Shown in pieces: positions 42,940-54,800 of a DNA stretch of 64,000 nucleotides (positions within the stretch are counted from its first letter, which is position 1; each line of letters opens with the position of its first letter). Below the pieces are notes generated by a model. That model did no database searches, was not told the DNA's origin, and saw nothing but the letters and a program-made list of their open reading frames with translations. Source of the stretch: Paramacrobiotus metropolitanus (lineage: Eukaryota > Tardigrada > Eutardigrada > Parachela > Macrobiotidae); NCBI RefSeq assembly GCF_019649055.1, contig NW_026570259.1, forward strand, positions 1,116,001-1,180,000, given 5' to 3'. Position numbers and translations under genes: made by a program.

Positions 42940-45748
42940 ATGAGCGGGCGATACCGAAGTTCTTTGCGTAATGCATTGCATGGGGATAGATCTGCAGTAA
43001 ATGCTGGTGCACGTTCTGTAGCTCGTAGTTCGCTTCATTCGTCATATATCCGCCATTATCCATTGCGATCCCATTATCTGTCTTTGCGTCACACCAGTGG
43101 ATGCCTTAAGGACACTCACGCTAGGGCAATAACACCAACAGCAGTCGAAAAAATCTCTGGCAACGAAGACGGTATTGGGAAAGGTCAACTGCATCATATT
43201 TCCTATGCTGCTACGGGAATTAATGCCAGGTCACGGTCGCCTGATCCAACACGGTGCATGCAGACGTCTAAGAAGAGCGCCGCACATGTTGGCACGGAGC
43301 GAGCTGGTCTGACCGGCTTGAAAAACATTGGAAACACAGTACGAAGAGATTTATCGTTGTGAATATTTATTAGCTGAGAAAGGGGGAAAAGATATGGCTT
43401 ACCGTTAGACCGCTCCCTTGTACCGATCACTTCATGTGAAACAGTCTTACCGATACTACATTAGCCTTACGTGTCATAGCTGAACAGAAGCAATCCGAGC
43501 TGTCTCTTGTTCCGACCTTCAACGTTATAGTGGCAAAAACGTCGTGTAATTAAAACTACAGTAGAAATCTTTTCAAAGTTTTTTCTGAGTTATGTTCCAG
43601 GCATTCTTCGATTTGAAACACATTTGACACCTACCCATTTGTGATTTAAACTTCTAGAGTTCGAGCTGAGTTAACACAACAGAACACTGCAGTTGCATAG
43701 TATTTGATACGTTGATTACACCCAGTCAAAGCTCTCGTCATGTACCTACATTTCTCTCAATTCAAACAATAATCTGTTGTACCAAATAGATGTGCTTGTT
43801 CAGAGCCTGCAGAATAGACAAATAGTACTAGCGGTGGCTGCGAACCACCTTATTGCACGAGCGCGAGCGCCAGTACCACTGGGAAATGGTACTGGGATTG
43901 TGGAATTGGAAAAGCGTGACGTACGCTCTTCGTGGCGTCAGACAAAAAAAAATTTTATGCTCTTGACGAAGACTTATTGCAGCACCTCGAGCTTCGCGCT
44001 CGGCGCAAACTATTCTAAATGCTTTGGCTCGCTCACTGTTGTTTTTCTTTTTCTCAGTGTTTTATGAACTCTATCTTGCAATGCCTTAGCAATACAAAAG
44101 AACTGCGTGATTACTGCACGTCTGGAGCATTTTTGTCAGAATTGAGCGCGTCCACGAGCCGCAAAGACACTCCTTTAATTGCAGGTAGCACCGTACACTT
44201 TGTACGAATTACGCTAACAAAATCTAATAATTATAACAAACTTTAAACTGAATGGCGGTTAAAATTTTGAATAATGATGATACCGATACTAATTTTTTTA
44301 CCCCCAGATTTTTATCATTTTTTCACGTGACCTTTGTGGTTTTCTGGATGTTGGCGGTTTACTGTCCAGCTCGTTTTTAGCGCTGCCAGTCTTTTGTACT
44401 TGCACGTTTGCGTTGTAATTGGTCAATTTTGTTGCAGCTTTTGCGTCGGTTTTAGAAGCTTTGTGGAAACAACACTCGGTTTATACGACTGGAGGAGTGT
44501 ACGACCCCGATCGGTTCCATAGAAAAGTACAACAGTATGCGCCACGGTTTTCTGGATATCTGTACGTTTTTTCCCGTTGGCAAAAGTAACTATTCGTACC
44601 CTGATAAAATTTGTTAATTTGAAACTGCATGCAGACAGCAAGACGCACAGGAATTCTTGCGTTACCTTCTTGAAGGACTGCACGAAGATGTCAACCGAGT
44701 TACAACAAAAGCGAAACTGGAAACGCAGGAAATCCCAGAACATTTTAGTGATTCCCAAAAATCAGCTGAAGCTTGGAAGCGTTATTTGAAGCGGGATAAC
44801 AGTAAACTAGTTGGTTTGTTAATATAGCCAACCCGACTCCTACAAACTTGAATAATTATACTACGCTAGGCTTTTCTCTACAGATCTTTTCGTTGGACAG
44901 CTGAAAAGCTCTTTAGTCTGTGATAGATGTGGTCACTGCTCCGTAACCTTTGACCCATTCTGGGATCTCGCTCTTCCAATACCCAGTTACAGGAATTCGC
45001 CCTTGAGCGACTACACTGTTTATGACTGTTTTAAGTTATTTACAAAAAAGGAAGCTCTTGATGGAGATGAACGGCCGGTAACACATACACCGCTTTCTAA
45101 AATAACCGTAGGACTTGCGCTGGGTGAGGCTTCCGACATTGCAACAGCATTTCCCATGTTTACAGGTGTGCGAGCATTGTAAATCAAGGCAGCGATGTGT
45201 TAAATTCTTTTCCATACAGCGTTTCCCAAAGTATTTAGTAATTCACCTTAAACGGTTCTCGCAAGATCGGTACAGAGCAAAGATCTCCAGTTTGGTGGAT
45301 TACCCGGTGGACGGTTTGGATCTGTTGCCCTTTGCTGCCGAAATGTACTCCGGGCCTCGACCTCGATACGATTTATATGCCGTGTCGTGCCATACTGGCA
45401 GCACCCATTATGGACATTATACGGCATTTTGCAAGCACTTTCTTACCGGAAAATGGAGTGAATACAATGATTCGCGGTAAGGCTGTTGCTGCTTTGAGCG
45501 ATATTCAGAGCGGTATGTAAAGTATGGTACTTATAGCTTTCCTTATTCTGTTACACAATTATTACTACGCCATCTCCGAATATCAAATGCGATTGCATTT
45601 ATGTTGCAACATATTATTCATAGAGCTTAAGTTTACCATTGTGTTGACCTTTCGGAGATTTGTACTGTTTTTCAGTGTCAGCAGTGCATCCGTTAGGGAT
45701 TCGGTGACATCCGATGCCTATGTACTTTTCTATGAGCATACCGGCTAA
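42940..45748 (+). CDS. USP2-type ubiquitin carboxyl-terminal hydrolase
   Basis: Seven exons join in phase: 42940-43338, 44058-44184, 44438-44561, 44635-44813, 44884-45077, 45166-45476 and 45676-45748. They give 468 residues. A basic, Ser/Arg-rich N-terminal region of about 115 residues precedes the peptidase. The Cys box is [20 protein letters not shown], split by intron 1 just before the catalytic Cys. [20 protein letters not shown] follows. Two CX2C pairs (CDRCGHC...[10 protein letters not shown]) form the structural zinc site. The His box is [16 protein letters not shown], with the Asn/Asp pair in EYNDSR, and the protein ends [12 protein letters not shown]. Sequence order and length match USP2 (and USP21/USP8 catalytic domains). 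It removes ubiquitin from substrates in cytosol or nucleus. The start is the first ATG in the open exon. AATAAA lies at 45897-45902. Only 450 bp separate it from GAPDH on the same strand. Confidence 0.95.
43829..44014 (+). repeat. Dispersed structured repeat, family X, copy 2 (in intron 1 of the USP gene)
   Basis: Matches 4022-4214 in inverted orientation. It lies wholly inside intron 1 (43339-44057) and ends about 44 bp before the acceptor. Confidence 0.6.
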
Positions 45749-47094
45749 AACAGCGAGCTACAGTATAATATGAGGTACTTGCAAAATTTAAGCTGATTAT
45801 TGTTCTCAGATGATACCTGTTAATATAATGGTGTAATTTTTACTTGACTATCCTGTTCCCGAGTATTATTTCTGGCTAACTGCACTTGTTATCTCCAATA
45901 AAATAAACTGTTCGGTGGACAATTGTACTTACTGCACGCAGAATGACCGAGCCGCTGAGAACCTCGGCTTAACTATGTGATACTAAAGCAGATACTAAAT
46001 TGCTATATTTTTAGCACCAATGACAGCTAGATATAGATGTACGGTATGTACTGTACCCTGTAGGTATGTTTATCTTTAATTTTTTTGTCTTCTGTTTGAG
46101 TGATTGTTTATTGAGTAGTCAAGCCTGTAAACGAGCATTTTCACAAAATATTCTCTATTCACGAAGAAAATCAAATGTGTTTAGTTAAACACCATTCACT
46201 ACTCGAATATTAAAGATGCAATACGTTTTATGATTGCCGTGGCCTAAATTTCTCTAAACGGACACAAAACTGCATCATGCAAAAATGCAAGGCACAGAGC
46301 CATAGAACAACCAGATCAGTATCACTCTGAACATTAGAATTGAGTCGAAACTGAGGCCTCTTTGCACAACAGATGATCAGGGGCCCTTCTACGGGAGGCC
46401 TCTAACGGTGCCTGATCAAAAGACCGGCTCATCATTTCTAAAATTCCAAGAGCACATCGATGGCAACGTGATTGCAAAAGCATATGCAAAAAGTCGGACA
46501 AGTACGAGTAAGTTTAATAGTAACTCGTAGTAAGTTTAACAGTAACCAAGTTTTCTTATTACCTATATAAAGTTCTTAACGTGTCACCGCTCACTCTTTG
46601 CTTACCGTCCGAGTCACCATCGCTAAGAAGAACGTACGTAATAAGAGACCACACTTTTTTTGCAACGATTTGACGGTTTTTGAACACCTTAAACACATAG
46701 AACTCGTGGCCTACTAAACCACCAACATCACCCGTTCGGTTTTATGGCAGTTGTATTAATGGTGACAGTATAGTTATTGTGCTGACTTTGTGCGTATTAA
46801 TGAGCACATCCACACCAAGACCAAATCGCAAAGGGGCAGCATTGAAGTACGTGTTCCAGATTTCCGTCACGTTCTCGCTTAGGCTGAAATGAAATAAACT
46901 TGAAACAGCGATAACATTGTTATCATGTTATGGTGAGCCTGGTTGTATTGCGATATCGAGGTGCAGTACAACAAAACGTTTCCGTAACCGTCGGCTAGTC
47001 GCCGTGCAACGATGTCGAATGTTTGTCAAACACAAAGAACTATGTGTTGGGTGATGGTCCTCTACAGCTACTGTACTATGTGGCTCAAACAGCC
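45749..47094. other. Non-coding stretch
   Basis: Contains the AATAAA of the USP gene at 45897-45902. No repeat or exon recognised beyond that, and the sequence is moderately AT-rich. Confidence 0.5.
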
Positions 47095-48928
47095 ATGTCG
47101 ATTTTTGATCGATGGAGAAATAATTTGGGAATAAATAAATCTAGCAGTAACTCAAGTACTCCTGTTACTCCTTCAAAAAAGCTCGAATCAAGCGAATTTC
47201 CCGCCCAGGCAACGGCAATCCAGGCTCCTCAGACTCTGAAGATAATCCTTCCCATCGTTCTTTGCCTAGTATTTCCTCCTCTGTTTTTTTAAAAGCCCCG
47301 CTACCGAAACCGAGCGAAGAAAGCCGGATTGTGCGCACCGGGCCGGAGCCATCGCGACGCCAAAACTTGATCGAGGTCAACGAAGCCTGTGGTGATCAGA
47401 TTCGTAACCAGCTCTGCGAAACCAAGCAAAAATATAAGTATCCTTACACTTTCCGCCAGTTATTGGAGGACCCTCAGGCCGTTCCCAATCTTCATAAATC
47501 CCGGAGCAATAATAAATTTTTCTATCACGGTTTATTATCCCCGGACCAGATACGAAATCTCTTTTGGGTAGAAGAAGTTGCTCCAGAAGACCATTGTAAG
47601 TATGTTGATAATCATAATAACCAAATTTGCGCGAAATTTGTATATGCCTAACAGGTATTATGGTGCTGCTTTAGATACTCAAACGGCAAGAGTGTTGAAT
47701 CTTTTTCGACAGAGAAAACGCCAGTGCGACGTACGAGTGACTATCGGCCACCATCAGTGTTATTGCCACAAAGCGGTTTTAGTAACATTTAGCCAAGACC
47801 TACACGACAGACTAGAATCCAGCTCTTCGTGGAAGTGCGGAAAAATCAGTTTGGATTTATCCAGTCGGAATTTTGACGCCTCAGCATTGCAGTCTGTGAT
47901 AAATTGGATGTATACGGGCGAGCTGGCGCTAAAAAACTGGTTGGATATCGATAAATTGCTGGTAGTAAGTTCCACACACTTTGTGAAAATTAAAATTAGC
48001 ATGGCCGTAAAATATCTCGAAGAAATAAAATAAGTTTGAAAAACTCGCGCTTTTGAATGATTCAGTATAAGTTTAGGTTGTATTACTTGTGCAGTTAATA
48101 AATTTTTAGCAAGCGATTTTCGAATTGAACACGCTTTTTGCTGGGGTTGGTTAGCGTACTGCTGGAATTCCAAGCAGTGCATGTCAGCATTATTGACGTA
48201 ATGGTTATTTCAGGTCTCAGAGGGCCTGCAGGTTTCCAGGCTGATCAGAATGTGTCGAAAAATTATGCCAGGAGTAGTTCATGCGGCTGTGAGCTCTGTA
48301 GCGGAATTCTCTCCCGGTTCACCCGTTATATTACCAGCTCCGGTGGTACGAAGTGACCTCACCCATTACCGATCAGATAATAAGTAAGCGGCTTTCTTAA
48401 AGTCTCTACAGGGTTTGCAGTCAATTTGGCGCTGACGCTTTCTTTATTTCACAGGAGCCCCAGTGCATTTAGCAAATACACTAACACAGACGATTTTCCA
48501 CAATGTGAGTTAATGATGAAATTTGATTACTGTATTTAATTGTTCATAGAGGTATAACTGCGGACATTTACAGGGTCTTTCGACCAAGTCGTTTCCTTAC
48601 TATCAAAAGATTCAATATCGATTGAGGTTTGTCGTAGCTTATATAAAAATCAGACTTCTGCGTTAATTTTCTAGCGTTAAACGAAAGATTAATAAAACCT
48701 TGCTGTGCATTACAGAGTGAAGTAGAAGTTTATAAAGCAGCTATAAGGTGGATAAATCACAATCGCTCTACCAGAATAAACCACTTGGATCGCCTGATTA
48801 GTTGTGTCCGTTGGGTGTATATGTCGGCTGAAGAGCTCATTGAAACAAAGCATGCCGATCCCATTTTTTTGCTGATCCCGTGGTATCCTCTAGAGCGGCG
48901 ATGGGTCAATGGCAGCGAGACCTGTTAA
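47095..48928 (+). CDS. BTB-BACK domain protein (about 407 aa)
   Basis: Seven exons join in phase: 47095-47155, 47209-47595, 47675-47964, 48214-48383, 48455-48504, 48574-48626 and 48716-48928. The N-terminal 150 residues are Ser/Pro-rich and charged. The BTB domain shows QCDVRVTIGHHQCYCHKAVL, FDASALQSVINWMYTGEL and LLVVSEGLQVSRLIRMCRK. A linker follows, then a BACK-type helix pair: FDQVVSLLSKDSISIESEVE, YKAAIRWINHNRSTR, LISCVRWVYMSAEEL. No Kelch repeats were found, though further exons after 48928 cannot be excluded. Such proteins are often substrate adaptors of CUL3 ubiquitin ligases; that role is inference. Intron 1 is only 53 bp and starts GTACTC, so the first exon is the least certain. Confidence 0.8.
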
Positions 48929-49845
48929 GGCGGGGTATAAAAGTAAACCATTCTGGTCTCCCTCTCAACAGGGTAGAGCAGACGCAGCTGCGAAAGTTGG
49001 TGTCAAATGTTAGCAGGTGATTTTATTGTGGCCTGTTATTTTCTTGTTTGCTCACAAAAAAATTGGCTGGTCCATGCATCCACCTTTTTTGGTATGATAC
49101 GTTCATTATAATGTAAGTAGAATTCGTCATTAATTATTATTAGTTGTAAAAAGCTGTTATATGCAGATATAAACTTTCGCGCAGGGACATACCGCTTATT
49201 TACTATAATTTAGGCAGACTAATTAAGGAAGCAAAAAAAACAGTTGAAAAAAGTCTGTTCCACACGCGGTTCAAAAGTAGTACGTACTCGTACGCATTGC
49301 TTACAAGGGTTTTTTAATGCAAACTTAGAGGTGGTTGTGAAGGCTACGCTAAAGGGCTTCGCTGAAAATACGGCGTGGACCATGCTCTCACGTTTCCCGC
49401 TGGGCGGCTACCCGTTCCAGTATTTGCAGGAGCCTGGCGTACGTATTTCTGATCACTAGCATCATGTTGCCATGACCGTTCATATAATACATAAAGTGAA
49501 CGTGAAAGATAATTTACAGGATCAAATTAATAGAAGTACTTATTAAGCGGCAATATTGCTGTAACAGCATCCACAAGGTATCAGTTAAGTACAGTACACG
49601 TGAAGCAACGACAGGCATTTTCTACATTAACGACTCATAAGACGTATGATGCTGTCATAAACCATGGTATACCACATAAAACATTACAGTACTTTTTAAG
49701 ACGTGGTTCGAAAGTTTGTTTAGTCTTCTTTCATTATTTTTGTGCTATTACGCAACGAAGATGATGCACCTGCATCGTTTGGACACTAGACGAGCAAGCA
49801 GCGGAATTTTGTTAAGAATTACGGTCTGGAACATAGTTTATCGGA
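48929..49845. other. Non-coding stretch between BTB-BACK and thioredoxin genes
   Basis: An open stretch at 49244-49459 shows no recognisable family. A late exon of the BTB-BACK gene could lie here (a GGTAGAGCAG segment follows CAACAG at about 48965-48970), but I cannot support it. Confidence 0.4.
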
Positions 49846-50898
49846 ATGGTCAGCATAACGAACATCGAAAATCCACGCCAGTTTCAAACTGTTGTTGCTA
49901 ATTCCGCGCAGTTTTCTGTTGTCAAGTTTTTTGCCACTTGGTAAGATTCCAGGCTTAACCATTCGACTGTTTGTATTTTAACTCCCATCTTTTCGGTGCA
50001 TTGTATTGGTTTTCGGTTTACAATTTACAAAGCGTTAAAGGGCACAAAACTAATACTTAATATTTGCTACAATTACAAACCGAGCTGCACGAGCTTGGAC
50101 ATCTATAAGCATGAATTCCACTTGTGAACAATTCATCGGTATTTTTCATGATGCAGTTAGACGAAACCCAGGGCATACATTTTTTATAATAAATATTTTC
50201 AAGTGGGATGTTTCGAGTACTTTCTGCAGGCTTTTTTGCCAGGATTGCAAAAACAGTGAACAAAATGTTTGAGAAAATTTACTTCAACGTGGTTGCCTTG
50301 ATCTTTGGAAGCACAATGATCCTTGAATTATAAAAGTTGTCATATTATTAGTAATTCACATACAAGATACAACTAGCATATAAGGGAAGATTTATTGGCT
50401 AATGGCAATCATGCAAAATTCACTGCTTCTGTAATTATCCCCTGCGGCTAGCACCTGTCTGTTTGTTTACTGGTTAGAAATATTAATAATTTCGTGCCAG
50501 TTACGCTATCTTGTTCGTTTTTGCCTCCCTTTTTAAGATCTTTAGGTCTATAAGAGAATGTAACGGAATAAAGGATTAACTTCTAAAGTTAAAGTATCGG
50601 AAAAAAGCCCATGAGTATGATTTCTGCAGTATTACTTTGCAGGTGCGGCGCTTGCAAAATGATGGCGCCCCATTATCACCGCATTGCATCGGAATTACCT
50701 CCTGATCAGTTTACATTTTATCGCGTGGACGTCGATAATAATAAGGATCTTGCCAAGCAGCATGGAGTAGAAATGCTGCCAACATTCGTCGTATACAAAG
50801 GTGGCCAATTGGTGTACAAGCAAAGCGGCACTGTCCACGACAAGCTTCGTCGGTCTTTGATGGATTTGCTAAACAATCGGCGTGTTTCGTTTTCCTGA
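49846..50898 (+). CDS. Thioredoxin with WCGAC active site (116 aa)
   Basis: Two exons, 49846-49940 and 50643-50898, join in the middle of the active-site tryptophan codon (TG then G). The 116-residue product has ITNIENPRQFQTVVANS, FSVVKFFATWCGACKMMAP, the YRVDVDNNKDLAKQHGV strand-helix, the cis-proline loop in MLPTFVVYKGG and a C-terminal amphipathic helix. Thioredoxin reduces protein disulfides in the cytosol, using NADPH via thioredoxin reductase. The active site is Cys-Gly-Ala-Cys rather than the usual Cys-Gly-Pro-Cys, which in the family shifts redox potential. No signal peptide is seen. AATAAA lies at 50941-50946. The intron splits the active-site tryptophan codon. Confidence 0.95.
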
Positions 50899-51873
50899 GA
50901 TTCGCATGTCTGATGGCGGTAGTGGTGCAAAATGTTGGCAAATAAAGTAACCTTGCATAGGCGAAATAACTGCGGGAAAATGGACTGACGCAACTACGGT
51001 TCTCATTAATTCACTATTAGGATCGCTCAAATAAATATAAAAAAACAATATTAATTGTTACAAACAATGCACTTTGAAGGTGTAAATAAAGTAAAGCCGT
51101 TAGTTAACATGAAAATACTGCGCCTGCATTTTAAGGAACGCGACAAGGCGATATCGTCACCTTATTACCGAATCCATAAAATATGTTCACATTCATGTGA
51201 CAATCAGCAACTGCATAGAAGGGAAGTTCCCAACACAACTTATAATCACTCAGTGTAGAGTCTGTATGTTGTGTATGGGTAACGTTTATGCTATGTACGT
51301 AGTCCGAACCTCTGCAGTCTGTATTGTACACCAAAAGTATTGCCAATGTAAAATGTGCGACAGGTGTTACATTGAGCCCCTGCACGAAAGGGAAAGGTCA
51401 CGGGTGGCAAAAAAAAGGAATCTCATAAAAACTGATGTCACTACAATTAAATTGTGGTGATACCCTTCGAAACTTTTTCTCGTATGCGTACCGTACTTTA
51501 TCTTTATTAGTAACCCTCAGCCCCTCACCGCCTTGGAAATCCACTTGGAAGCGAGGGTGTAAAAGCTGATAAAGACCAGCATGAACGAGGCCAGCATGTT
51601 CTACACTTTCCCACATACCGGCAGTAACGTACCAGCTGTTATTTGTTCATCAAGTATTATGACTACGGTTTTCATCCTTATAATTTAGAACTATTACCAC
51701 TTTACAAAAAGCAGTGGGGGAAACAAACCAAGCTGAAAAGAAAACAAAGCTTTCGAACTACTATATGCGAAGTATAGAAGAGTCTACTCGCACTTTGATA
51801 GCTTGCCGCACCCGTTCGCCTTTAGTTCCTGTTTTGCGCTGCGCATAAGGATTCTAGCTTTACTAAGGACTCT
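50899..51873. other. Non-coding stretch between convergent thioredoxin and Ly6-like genes
   Basis: Holds AATAAA of the thioredoxin gene (50941-50946) and a minus-strand AATAAA at 51503-51508 that may serve the Ly6-like gene. No exon recognised. Confidence 0.5.
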
Positions 51874-54800
51874 CTAAAACAAGAAAGGCGTATGCAGTAA
51901 AATCGTAACACTGCATGCAACAAAAAATGTGATCAAACTGGTGGCTGAAACTAGTCGCTGCTGGTAACATGCAGAGAAAGGCAAAATTCTAAATCCGAAA
52001 ACTGCAAGCGTTGCCATCAAGACCGCTGAAAAAGGCGAGCGAGATAGGTTCTCTAGAAAATAAGAATTTTCAATCACTGCAGAATCTGCAATGGCGACAA
52101 AGAAGCAAACGCTTTACCGGAATTTCCTCGGGAATCGCCATTGCAAAAATCGCTTTGGCATGAGCAAACTGAAACGTTGAGTGCTTGGTTTTCAGGTGGC
52201 GTAATTCCACATGTCAAAGCAGTGTTTCCGAGGGGAGTCCAACAACCTTTTGCTAGAAGTAATCCTAAAAAACCGAGGCTTTTCGAAGAGAATCGGTAAG
52301 CCTGCAAGCTTGGGAATGACTACAGACTTTGTCATTAGTCAAAACGAGGTTTTGTATTACGTTCAGTAATTAAACCTGGATTTTAAAGTATTTTGACCCA
52401 CCAAACTTCCATATTTTTAGATTCAACCAGGATGCTCAGCATATTTATAGAGAGAGCTACGATGCTTACGTTGAGTGCTCTGAGAGCACTCAACAGAGTA
52501 CTGCGCAAATTTCGCGTTATTTTCCAGTTTTTTTCATAAGTGTTTACACTGATCGGTTTGAGTTCGAACTGTCAAATGTTTCCCAGTGTTCTTCAAGAGT
52601 AGTTGGCGGCGTTTGGTGCACTTGTGATCACTATATCTGTACGAAGATCAAATTGGTGCGCTCGAGCCGAAGAACTCAAAGTTAGCCACTGTCCGTGGCG
52701 TGCTTCGAAAGCTAGGTATTCGTAGTAGTAATTTCGTACCGAACTTGCGCCGTTCGTACCGAAAAGGCCATTCAGTTGGCTTGCCTTGCTCTCTTGTGGC
52801 CTATAAATCCTCTCTCGAAAAAATCACTGCGCGCAACGCGTAAAAATTAGCAATTAGTCAGCGAGAAAAATATACCGTACGACGATTTGCACGCCAATCG
52901 ATGGTAAATTAGGTTGACGCGGTCACGCCGTCTCTCTTTATCATACTAACCAGTGGTTAGTAACCACTGTTCTTAACATTCTTGTCTTGACCTACTTGCG
53001 CATCTCACTGGCTGCCTATCAGTTACCTGTTTCTTCAACCACATTACATTACATTACATTATATTACTACATTATATTACTACATTGTATTACTACATTA
53101 TATTACTACATTACATTGTACATTGAATCGATGCTACTTTCAGTTGAAAATTTTCTCCGACCTGTCTACTGATTAATCGCTCAATGTTTTGCACATCACC
53201 TAACGTAATACATAGCAGTGATGATAGCACACAAGTCACGTTCCCAGTGACCTTTAGCGAAGAAAACTCTGATCCCGCATACCCGCTTCCGCAGTTAATT
53301 AGCGATTAATTGTACCAGTATTATTGCGAAAATGACTGGAAGAGGACACGGTAACGGGAAACATTGCCGCGTGCGGAAAGGATCTAACAAAAAGACGACC
53401 GTTGTAGAAATTGCGGAGGCACCTGCCATTACATCAGCAGCTGCCCAGCACCGAGGAAATGTCAACCGGGCACGGGCAGCTCTTTCGAGCGCTTCCCGCC
53501 GCAGACGGGGAAATCTGCCGCAACTTCAACTACGGAAACTGCCCAACACCGTGCTGTGCCGGTAGAGTCCACGCTTGTGCCAGCTGTGGCGACCCCAGGC
53601 ACCGAACAGCAACCTGCCCAAAACTAGGCAAGTAGGCAAGCGACAGTGCCGGCAAAGGCAACCACGCACCTACAATTAAACGCTGTAGCCAGACTGCTCG
53701 CACAACATCCGGACCCCTCATTAACATCATTCATTTCCACAACGCTAACTAACGGCTGCACAATATCTTATAACGGTCCTCAGACGCCACGCTCAACACC
53801 GAACGCCACATCGACACACGAACACCATGCGGCGGTAAGCTCTACCATACAAAAAGAGGTCAATGCTGGCCACACCATCGAACCATTTCTCTCCCCACCT
53901 TGCCGCACTTTGTCTGCAGCAGGCTGGGCGCGCGACCGAAGAAAGACGGTAACGTTCGCACCACCATCGTTCGGCTGGAATTATTCCAGCCGCACGACGA
54001 CAGTGTGAACGATTACATTGACGCTGCACAGCTCCCGCTCGTATACTGTGCCATCGACCATGCAGTATCAATCCTTACTGAACTCGGCAGAGGCGCACTC
54101 TTGGCTAAAATCGACGTGAAATCAGCCTTCCGACTGATACCGGTACGCTCAGCGGAGTGGAACCTCCGCGGGTATCAGTAAAACGGTGAGTTCTGTTTTG
54201 AGGCAGTGTTGCCTTCCGGGTATAGGGAGTTGCCGTGCGTGTACGCAACACTGGATCGTGTCGAACCGCCCCGGTCTAGTCAGCATGCTCCACTACGTCG
54301 ACGACTACCTGTTTGTTGTTGAGCACGGAAATAATCAGTGTAGCAAACTGATGTCCACCATGACACAGACGTGGAGTGAGCTCGGGGTCCCCTTAGCACA
54401 TGACAAGACCGAAGGGCCCGCGACTGAGTTGACGTTCCTGGGTATCCGGCTGGAATCTGTCTGACAAAGCCTCAGCCTCCTCGACGATAAGCGACACAGC
54501 AATGAAGGAGCGCTGGAAGAATGGAGCAACCGCGACCATTGCACCAAACAGCGGCTCCAGTGCCTAATCGGAATACTCACGTCTGCCACCAAATGCGTCC
54601 CAGCGAGCAGCCTATTTACACGGCGCATGAACGCTCTGCTCACCGACAACCGCCACGAAAGGGTTAGCGCCCTCAACGGCGAATTCCGTAAGGACCTGGA
54701 ATGGTGGAAAGAATTCCTCTCAGCTTGGAACGGCACCGCGTCTTTCATTCAGCCAGACTGGGCAATATCCGGCGTTCTTGACTTTACACAGACGCCTCCG

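Noticed and set aside
50057-50263. Cysteine-containing minus-strand frame inside the thioredoxin intron
   Set aside because: Short, no motif, and lies opposite a well-supported intron.
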